Below, one piece after another: positions 31,999 to 37,843 of a DNA stretch of 37,843 bases (positions are counted from its first letter, which is position 1; the number at the start of each line of letters is the position of its first letter). Origin of the DNA: a virus; the IMG/VR virus record IMGVR_UViG_3300021963_004842, positions 1 through 37,843 of that record; one strand, written 5' to 3'. Made by a program: the position numbers and the translations under genes. The notes below the pieces were generated by a model. That model was not told where the DNA came from and made no database searches. It saw nothing but the letters and a program-made list of their open reading frames with translations.

Positions 31999-33114
31999 AT
32001 GTCTACAAACCCACTAAGACCCGATTTAAATAGGGCAAACGAAATAAAATCTGAAAAAGGGGATATTAAAAAAAGTGTAGGTCTTTTTGATATAGACTAT
32101 GCTATGATGACCTATTTGGAAGATACTGCTTTACCAAAATTAGATTATAATGGTAAATCGATAAGTATTCCTGTTATATATGGTAATTCGGAAAGATGGA
32201 AAGGTGCAAGGAGAGATGGTATTTATAGAGATAATAAGGGTAAAATACAATTACCACTTATGATGATACGAAGAACATCTATTGCAAAAGATGAAACAAT
32301 GCCTATGTTAAATAGACACATTTCATATCCAACTATAACAAAATATTCAAAAAATAATAGATACGATAGATTTACTGCATTAGGTGGTAATACTCAACCA
32401 AAATATGAATTATTCAATATAGTAATGCCTGAATATGTTGAAGTTAATTACGAATGTATGGCTTGGACTGATTATACAGAACAACTTAATTCAGTAATTG
32501 AACAACTAAACTTTGCATCAACATATTGGGGAGATAAAGATAAATTTAAATTCAGAACACAAGTATCCGATTATAATGTTATAAATGAAGTTGGTGAAGG
32601 GACTCAAAGAATTAATAGAGTTGAATTTACATTAAATGTAAAAGCATATTTACTTCCTGAAAAGTTTGATGGAGAATTGACAACTAAAAAATCAATATCA
32701 ACTAGAAAAGTTGTTATATCAACTGAAGTAGATGTAACTGCAAATGGTAGATTAGAAGGAATGCTTACAACTCCATCTCCGTATTATGATAATAAGGATT
32801 TAATTGATTTTCTTTCAATAAATAATAGTAAAGCACAAAATCCTGTTTCAAATAATACTATAACATTTACAAATATTAAATTAATAGAAGCACCTACTCA
32901 ATTACAATCGGTAATATCGGCTGGATTAACAGTAAATAGTTTAACATATGATATTAAAGTTTATATAAATGGTGTTAGATATTATCAAACTACACATTTT
33001 ACGTGTACAGGTACTTCAAATACTTTAACAATTAATTTTATTTCTGCTAATTTAGGATTTAATGTAACTTCGACTGATGAAATTATTATAACTGGTAAAT
33101 TCATAACTTTATAA
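31999..33114 (+). CDS. Tail completion / sheath stabiliser candidate (gp15-like by position)
   Basis: A 371-residue protein with KKSVGLFDIDYAMMTYLED (25-43), IPVIYGNSERWKGARRDGIY, MMIRRTSIAKDET and YECMAWTDYTEQLNSVIEQL, a set of segments conserved in marine T4-like phages as an unnamed structural protein. The C-terminal part (from about 250) is Thr/Ser/Asn-rich and beta-like, possibly an added domain. After gp13- and gp14-like genes the T4 order predicts gp15, the tail terminator, hence the tentative call. The stop and next start overlap (TAATG). Confidence 0.45.
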   Translation: MSTNPLRPDLNRANEIKSEKGDIKKSVGLFDIDYAMMTYLEDTALPKLDYNGKSISIPVIYGNSERWKGARRDGIYRDNKGKIQLPLMMIRRTSIAKDETMPMLNRHISYPTITKYSKNNRYDRFTALGGNTQPKYELFNIVMPEYVEVNYECMAWTDYTEQLNSVIEQLNFASTYWGDKDKFKFRTQVSDYNVINEVGEGTQRINRVEFTLNVKAYLLPEKFDGELTTKKSISTRKVVISTEVDVTANGRLEGMLTTPSPYYDNKDLIDFLSINNSKAQNPVSNNTITFTNIKLIEAPTQLQSVISAGLTVNSLTYDIKVYINGVRYYQTTHFTCTGTSNTLTINFISANLGFNVTSTDEIIITGKFITL

Positions 33115-33443
33115 TGAAAAGAAGCTTTTTAGATATAACGCAAAAAATCAGTAGAAACCCTGGTAAAGTTGTTTTAACTCCAAAAGATTTAACAAATTCT
33201 ACTTATTGGATTTTTGAAGCTACAGGTTGGAGATTTGTAAATATATTAAGAGAAATTCAATATAGAACTACACAAGATAGATTACAAGTTTATATTAACA
33301 CACAGTCAATAAGTGCAAGAGATTATATAGTTGAAGAAGGTGGAAGTGGTTTATTGATTAAATTTATAAAATCTAATTTTGAATTTAATTTGGATGATGA
33401 TGATTATATTGAAATAAAAGGAGATATAGAACAATATGCTTAA
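33114..33443 (+). CDS. Unknown small structural protein
   Basis: A 109-residue protein, MKRSFLDITQKISRNPGK at the start, then short beta strands (TYWIFEATGWRFVNIL, RLQVYINTQS, GLLIKFIKSNFEF) and an acidic end DDDDYIEIKGDI. No catalytic motif, no signal. It overlaps the previous gene by one base and the next by 8 bases, so it is part of the same translationally coupled set of neck/tail genes. Family not recognised. Confidence 0.55.
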   Translation: MKRSFLDITQKISRNPGKVVLTPKDLTNSTYWIFEATGWRFVNILREIQYRTTQDRLQVYINTQSISARDYIVEEGGSGLLIKFIKSNFEFNLDDDDYIEIKGDIEQYA

Positions 33444-33921
33444 ACAATTTAATTCAAATGCCAGAAAACTAAATAGGATTGTACCAAAAATAAATCCTAA
33501 TAATTTAGTGTCTAATGATTTGACAGGAAGTTTGTTAAATATCGAAATTCCATCATCAGCTTCATATCAATCACATACCCGTTCTAATCCAAATCCAATT
33601 AAAGTTGTAAATAACAAAACAACTATATCAGAGTTTTATCAAGAGATATTAGAACATAGTGCAAGATATGTACAAAGAAATGTTGATGTGTTTGACAATA
33701 ATACAAATACATTAACAGTACATAGTGCTAGTTTAGATTACGGAACAGAAGGAGCATCGCCTAATAATTTTGAAGTATTGGTGTTTGGTTTACATATTCC
33801 AGGAAACTATACAATAAAAGAAGTTGGAAATAATGTAGTAATAACTTTAAATGAACAATACATAGATTACGATAATGTAACTATAAATGATATTTATGTT
33901 ATGGGTAAGTTAAAAGAATAA
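33436..33921 (+). CDS. Unknown structural protein
   Basis: A 161-residue protein with a basic start (MLKQFNSNARKLNRIVPKINP), a helical middle (ISEFYQEILEHSARYVQRN) and a beta-rich C-terminus (LTVHSASLDYG, NFEVLVFGLHIPGNYTIKEV, NVTINDIYVMGKL). It overlaps the previous gene by 8 bases and lies before the fibre cassette. Probably a tail or neck accessory component; family not recognised. Confidence 0.5.
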   Translation: MLKQFNSNARKLNRIVPKINPNNLVSNDLTGSLLNIEIPSSASYQSHTRSNPNPIKVVNNKTTISEFYQEILEHSARYVQRNVDVFDNNTNTLTVHSASLDYGTEGASPNNFEVLVFGLHIPGNYTIKEVGNNVVITLNEQYIDYDNVTINDIYVMGKLKE

Positions 33922-33924
33922 AAG

Positions 33925-33933
33925 ATATTTATA
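33925..33933 (+). promoter_or_regulatory. ATATTTATA element next to a start codon
   Basis: GATATTTATA lies only 4 nt before the ATG at 33938. If it acts as a promoter box, transcription would begin at or after that ATG, so its job here is unclear; a leaderless mRNA or a fortuitous copy is possible. Confidence 0.3.
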
Positions 33934-33937
33934 GGAT

Positions 33938-34243
33938 ATGGCAAACTTAATAAGATTAAAACAAATAGAAAGTGGTTCTGCATTAACAAGTGCAGCAAAC
34001 ATAGGTGTAGATATAAATAGTTCAGTTGTTAGTATCATTAGTTCATCATTGAGTGGAGCTTTAGCTATACTTGCAACCGATGTGGAAGTGGCAGCAGTAA
34101 GTGCATCAATTGCGGCAACCGGAAGAGGATTTGTAACAACAGGTTCATTTAATTCATATACCGCATCTTTGGGAGATACATTTGCAACCGATATAGAAGT
34201 TTACTTAACTGCTTCAAACATTATAGACCAAGGGGAGTTTTAA
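33938..34243 (+). CDS. Small fibre-associated protein (GEF-ending), cassette copy 1
   Basis: A 101-residue Ser/Ala-rich protein. SSSLSGALAILATDVEVAAVSAS (about 35-57, shown in parts SSSLSGALAI and LATDVEVAAVSAS) and FATDIEVYLTASNIIDQGEF share the ATDxEV motif. The C-terminal end TFATDIEVYLTASN...GEF is paralogous to the end of the protein at 35999. It is followed 51 nt later by a long fibre gene, the same arrangement as downstream. Probably a small trimeric fibre or connector; function not established. Confidence 0.55.
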   Translation: MANLIRLKQIESGSALTSAANIGVDINSSVVSIISSSLSGALAILATDVEVAAVSASIAATGRGFVTTGSFNSYTASLGDTFATDIEVYLTASNIIDQGEF

Positions 34244-34294
34244 TTAATTAAAAGTTATACTTATATATAATAAAGTAAATTAAGAAGAATATAG

Positions 34295-35983
34295 ATGGCT
34301 CAATTAATACAACACAAAAGAGGTAGGTTAGAAAGGTTATCCACAATTACAGGTTCTTTACAAAAAGGAGAAATATTAATTGTAACCGGTTCATCTAATA
34401 TTACTTCATCAAATGGTTCATCTATTATATTCGCAGCAACTGAAAGTGGTTCAGTTCAAGCTACCAATAGATTTATAATTGGTAGTTCAGCACCAAATGT
34501 ATTTCCAGCATCGACTTATGGTGGTTTAGTAAACGGAGTTCCTTATTACGATAGTGGTAGTGGAACTTTATATTTATTAGGAAACGATGGTAATACTCCA
34601 ATCAACTTAACAGGTAACATCGGTACATTTAGTTCTTCAGTAGCAACATCATTTAGCGCGAGTAATGCAACTTTAAATACTTTAAGTTCTTCTATTTCCC
34701 AATCTATTATTAATATTGTAAGTGCATCATTAAGTAGTTCATTATCAGTTATAGCAACTGATATAGAAGTTGCAATTATTAGTGCATCGGTATCATCATC
34801 TCAAGCTTTAATATCTTCTTCTATAAGTTCTTCAATAGCATCAACTTTAAGTGGAAGTGCAGCATCAATTACGAGTTTAAGTTCATCAGTATCAGCTTCA
34901 TTGGCAACATTGAGTGCAAGTAGTGGGTTTATTAGTTATGTAACTAATAGTGTTCAAAATCTTACCGGAATTGAAGTTGCAGATTTCGATAGTAATACCG
35001 CAGTAACATTTACAAATGGAGTTCTTAAATTTATTTTTGGAACACCGGCAATACCAACATCGATAGCAACATCTTTAAGTGGATTTGCAACTGATAGATT
35101 TAATAATGTAACCGATGTATATTCAGTTAATGGAACTTGGAGTAATCAGGGATATACATTAGTAAGTGCATCATTATATGAAGGAGCAACACTATTAACG
35201 CAAGTTGGTAGTGGAACATCATTAACATATAGTACAACGACATCAGGTTCTCACACATATAGATTAGAATATACCGCTAGTTCTCCATTAGATGATAGTT
35301 TATACAAAACATCAACTACAACAACAGGAACAGTATCTAAAACAAATCCTGCAGCACCTACATTGACACCAACTACAACAATTCAATTAGGAACTACTTC
35401 AAATCAAATTGAACAAGGTGCAACCGGTAGTATTTCATTTACATCATCATCAGCAAATCCATCTAATAATTGGAATTTGACAAGTGTGACAACAAATGTG
35501 GTATCACCTTATTATGTAACAGGTTCGGCAACGGGTTCTACTTCAATTAGTTTAACTGCAACTGCAAACTACGCATCTCCAACGGGTGAGAATATTCCTG
35601 ATACTACAACAACATCAACATCAACTACTACATATACAAAAATTAGAAGTTTAAGACATGGTGCAAGTACGGCAACAGCATTTACTGCGGGTGAATTGGA
35701 AAATATTAGTGCATGGGATACTACATTAGGTGGAACAATAGGAACAATTGTAAAAGGAACAACAGCTGCAAGTGGACAAACCCTAACAATTAGTTGGACA
35801 GGTGATAAGTATCTTTATATAGTATTTGATTCAGCAAGAGCAAATTTAACAGGTATCTCAACAAGTGGTTTTGCAGTATTAGGACAATTTACATTAACAA
35901 CAGTTGGACAATATAAAGTTTATAGAACAACTCTTTTGAATGCAGGTGGTGCGGGAAGTAGTATAACATATATATTAACATAA
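34295..35983 (+). CDS. Ser/Thr-rich fibre/adhesin protein, cassette copy 1
   Basis: A 562-residue protein. The N-terminal about 120 residues (MAQLIQHKRGRLERLS, FQ/LQKGEILIVTGSSN, NRFIIGSSAPNVF, GVPYYDSGSGTLYLLG) are paralogous to the gene at 36522 and probably attach to the virion. Residues about 120-230 are Ser-rich repeats (SISSSI, SASVSSS, ATDIEVA). The rest is Thr/Ser-rich with Ig-like strand patterns and a distinct terminal domain. This architecture, constant base and variable tip, suggests a tail or head fibre that contacts the host surface. Leader has CTTATATATAATAAAG about 20 nt before the start. Confidence 0.65.
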   Translation: MAQLIQHKRGRLERLSTITGSLQKGEILIVTGSSNITSSNGSSIIFAATESGSVQATNRFIIGSSAPNVFPASTYGGLVNGVPYYDSGSGTLYLLGNDGNTPINLTGNIGTFSSSVATSFSASNATLNTLSSSISQSIINIVSASLSSSLSVIATDIEVAIISASVSSSQALISSSISSSIASTLSGSAASITSLSSSVSASLATLSASSGFISYVTNSVQNLTGIEVADFDSNTAVTFTNGVLKFIFGTPAIPTSIATSLSGFATDRFNNVTDVYSVNGTWSNQGYTLVSASLYEGATLLTQVGSGTSLTYSTTTSGSHTYRLEYTASSPLDDSLYKTSTTTTGTVSKTNPAAPTLTPTTTIQLGTTSNQIEQGATGSISFTSSSANPSNNWNLTSVTTNVVSPYYVTGSATGSTSISLTATANYASPTGENIPDTTTTSTSTTTYTKIRSLRHGASTATAFTAGELENISAWDTTLGGTIGTIVKGTTAASGQTLTISWTGDKYLYIVFDSARANLTGISTSGFAVLGQFTLTTVGQYKVYRTTLLNAGGAGSSITYILT

Positions 35984-35998
35984 ATAGAACGATAAGAA

Positions 35999-36388
35999 AT
36001 GGCGATTATATTACCTGGTGGGTTTAACATAACGAATAGTGAGCCTGTTGATGCAAGATTTGCATTAGCAAATCAGTCAGCTCGTTATGCTTTATCTGCT
36101 GCTAATATTTATAAGGGATTGGTTGTATTTCAACAAGACGACTCTACAATGTTTGTATTAACCGATACCACAAATGTAGGAAATTCAAATGGTTGGACAC
36201 AAATACAAATAGGAAGTGTTACATCAAACCTTCCAAGTGGTATTATAAGCAGTTCTCAACAAGTCATTGATATATTTAACGCAAACTTCACAGCAGGTTC
36301 TACAATGGCAACAACAGTAGATACCACTTTTGCAACTGATGCAGAGTTATATGTTACATCTTCTAACTTAGATGCAGGAGAGTTTTAA
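35999..36388 (+). CDS. Small fibre-associated protein (GEF-ending), cassette copy 2
   Basis: A 129-residue protein: MAIILPGGFNITNSEPVDAR then ARYALSAANIYKGLVVFQQDD and TMFVLTDTTNVGNSNGWTQI form a small beta domain of the kind seen in phage fibre-base proteins. The tail TTFATDAELYVTSSNLDAGEF (last about 21 residues, matching in TFATD, EVY/ELY, SN and GEF) is paralogous to the protein at 33938. It precedes another long fibre gene, repeating the cassette. Function unknown. Confidence 0.55.
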   Translation: MAIILPGGFNITNSEPVDARFALANQSARYALSAANIYKGLVVFQQDDSTMFVLTDTTNVGNSNGWTQIQIGSVTSNLPSGIISSSQQVIDIFNANFTAGSTMATTVDTTFATDAELYVTSSNLDAGEF

Positions 36389-36450
36389 TATAATAATAAA
36401 AAATATATTAAAATATAATCTACTTTAGTTATCGGTTACATAAAAAAAAG

Positions 36451-36459
36451 ATATTTATA
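36451..36459 (+). promoter_or_regulatory. ATATTTATA promoter-like element before fibre copy 2
   Basis: AAAAGATATTTATAACGG lies 62 nt upstream of the ATG at 36522, in a 133-nt gap. Its AAAAG flank is the same as at 11011-11015. A longer leader than at the other copies. Confidence 0.45.
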
Positions 36460-36521
36460 ACGGAATAGTATATATTAGCGTAAGCAATAGAATAACAAAA
36501 TAGAATAACCAATCCAAAAAT

Positions 36522-37843
36522 ATGGCACAAATCATTAGACACAGACGTGGTAGTTTAGAATCCCTTTCAGCAGCAACGGCATCGTTCCAAAAAGGTGAAT
36601 TAATAATTGTATCCGGCTCATCAAATCTTACTACAACAAATGGTAGTAGTATGGTATTCGCAGCTACCGCAAGTGGTTCAGTACAGGCAGTAAATAGATT
36701 TTTAATTGGAAACAACGCACCAAATGTATTTAGTTCATCTACTTATAATGGTTTAGTTAAAGGTGTTCCTTACTACGCAAGTGGTAGTTCAACTTTATAC
36801 TTACTTGGTTCTGACCAAAACGATATTCCAGATTTAACGGGTAACATTAGTAACTTTAGCTCATCAGTTTCGGCATCAATAAGTGCATTATCCGCATCAA
36901 TTGGTGGTGGTAGTATTGGAGTAGCAGTAGCAGCATTAAATACATTTAGTGGTTCTCAATTAACTCAAAATACTGCATTAGCAACTATTTCTGGTTCATT
37001 GATTTCATCAGCATCGGCAGCTAAAACTACAAATGATTCACAAGGTGTTTCAATAACAAATTTAAATACTTTTAGTGGTTCTCAATTAACTCAAAATACT
37101 GCATTAGCAACTATTTCTGGTTCATTGATTTCATCAGCATCAGCAGCTAAAACATCAAACGATACACAAGATGGTAGATTAAATAATTTAGAATCTAAAT
37201 CAGCTAGTGTTGATACTAGATTTACTGAAATTGGTGTAGTTAGTGGTAGTTTAATAGCATCAGCATCAGCAGCAAAAACAACAAACGACTCACAAGGCGT
37301 TTCAATAACAAATATAAATTTAACTACTGCAAGTTTAAACACTTCGGTATCAGAGTTAAATTCATATACATCATCATTAAGAGCAGCATTAACTGCAAGT
37401 GGTGTAAACTTAACTGCAAATGGTAATTTAAGTGTATTAGGTAACTTAACAGTAGCAGGAACAACAACTGCAGTAAACTCTACTACAATTCAATTAGGTG
37501 ATAACATCATTGAATTAAATGGTACGGGTGTTGCAAATGGTGGATTATTAGTTAAAGACCCAACTGCACCAAATACGATAAGTGGTTCTTTACTTTGGGA
37601 TTCTACAAACGACTATTGGAAAGCAGGAGCATTAGGAAGTGAATCTAAATTATTAAGAGCAGAAGGTGATTCGGTAGTAAGTGGTTCTTCACAAATTACT
37701 ATTTCTAATACAACTGGATATGGTGATTTTAGTGGTTCAGTTTCAGCATCAATTGCAGCAGTTGTTGCAAATGTAGGTTCTGGTGTTGGAGTTTCAATAA
37801 CAAACTTAAACTCATTCAGTTCTTCTACATTAGTTAGATTAAC
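36522..37843 (+). CDS. Ser/Thr-rich fibre/adhesin protein, cassette copy 2 (3' truncated by window edge)
   Basis: An open frame of 440 codons from MAQIIRHRRGSLESLS to the window end with no stop. The first about 115 residues (FQKGELIIVSGSSN, NRFLIGNNAPNVF, GVPYYASGSSTLYLLG) match copy 1 at 34295. After that come two 42-residue repeats (NTFSGSQLTQNTALATISG ... ISSASAAKT-NDSQG), a third partial one, and a segment with LGNLTVAGTTTAVNSTTIQL plus NIIELNG and GGLLVKDP, a pattern common in marine phage fibres. Likely a long trimeric fibre with host-contact function. It is still open at the end, so total length is unknown. Confidence 0.75.
   Translation, partial: MAQIIRHRRGSLESLSAATASFQKGELIIVSGSSNLTTTNGSSMVFAATASGSVQAVNRFLIGNNAPNVFSSSTYNGLVKGVPYYASGSSTLYLLGSDQNDIPDLTGNISNFSSSVSASISALSASIGGGSIGVAVAALNTFSGSQLTQNTALATISGSLISSASAAKTTNDSQGVSITNLNTFSGSQLTQNTALATISGSLISSASAAKTSNDTQDGRLNNLESKSASVDTRFTEIGVVSGSLIASASAAKTTNDSQGVSITNINLTTASLNTSVSELNSYTSSLRAALTASGVNLTANGNLSVLGNLTVAGTTTAVNSTTIQLGDNIIELNGTGVANGGLLVKDPTAPNTISGSLLWDSTNDYWKAGALGSESKLLRAEGDSVVSGSSQITISNTTGYGDFSGSVSASIAAVVANVGSGVGVSITNLNSFSSSTLVRL
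36945..37015 (+). repeat. 71-bp exact direct repeat, copy 1 (126-bp period)
   Basis: Identical to 37071-37141 at an offset of 126 bases (42 codons), in frame in the fibre gene, encoding FSGSQLTQNTALATISG and onward. A third, diverged unit begins near 37247. Confidence 0.95.
37071..37141 (+). repeat. 71-bp exact direct repeat, copy 2 (126-bp period)
   Basis: Second copy of the repeat at 36945-37015. Both flanks (one base before, one base after) differ, so the exact match is limited to 71 bases. Confidence 0.95.

Noticed and set aside
1-37843. tRNA genes, CRISPR arrays, insertion sequences, integrase or attachment sites
   Set aside because: No cloverleaf with GTTCRA arm, no regularly spaced repeats, no transposase or integrase motifs were seen; the only regular repeats are in-frame coding repeats.

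Overview
This window is a stretch of an AT-rich genome of a T4-like (contractile-tailed, straboviral-type) phage, most likely one infecting a Bacteroidota (flavobacterial) host. The T4-like assignment rests on a recognisable morphogenesis core: terminase large subunit (gp17), portal (gp20), prohead protease (gp21), acidic scaffold (gp22), major capsid protein (gp23) and neck proteins (gp13/gp14-like). The host inference rests on a well-spaced Bacteroidota-type promoter (TTTG, 20 nt, TAnnTTTG) ahead of the portal gene and on a phage-encoded ribosomal protein bS21 that starts with the MLI...KDG form I associate with Bacteroidota. Host assignment is inference.

Region 1 (1-10806) is a carbohydrate/modification island in two facing arms. 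The plus arm holds the C-terminal part of a probable twitch-type radical SAM protein, two atypical NAD-dependent epimerase/reductases, a 2-oxoglutarate Fe(II) dioxygenase, an SGNH-type hydrolase, a transketolase/E1-beta-like pyrimidine-binding subunit and a DAG-motif glycosyltransferase. The minus arm holds an NAD-dependent epimerase with canonical YxxxK, an RmlC-like epimerase, a short E1-alpha-like TPP-binding subunit, an 852-residue tandem-duplicated glycosyltransferase-like protein and a second SGNH-type protein. Many genes overlap by a few bases. Together they look able to build or transfer an unusual sugar, possibly branched through a thiamine-diphosphate enzyme split over two genes.

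Region 2 (10807-20774) starts at a divergent promoter region with a 42-codon gene. It continues with a 1739-residue multidomain protein (nucleotidyltransferase HxGH domain, Gly/Ala-rich hydrophobic segment, HELVH metallopeptidase-like domain, KxDG ligase-like domain), a zinc-ribbon-like protein, a membrane-anchored protein, the terminase, and a 481-residue protein built from small phage modules. The two multidomain proteins share a recurrent linker E-S-[IV]-N-E, which I interpret as prohead-protease processing sites: polyproteins cut inside the capsid.

Region 3 (20775-30305) is the head-assembly block: portal, several prohead-core proteins, a probable programmed -1 frameshift (A AAA AAG preceded by AAGGAG) joining an EF-hand module to a membrane/helical module, protease, small core proteins, bS21, a terminator and structured leader, scaffold, capsid protein and two tandem terminators.

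Region 4 (30341-37843) holds neck/tail-completion proteins followed by a duplicated two-gene cassette of Ser/Thr-rich fibre proteins, the last of which runs off the window. No tRNA, rRNA, CRISPR array, insertion sequence or integrase was seen. No gene-free stretch longer than 300 bases exists; the longest are about 185 nt (27117-27301) and about 130 nt (36389-36521).
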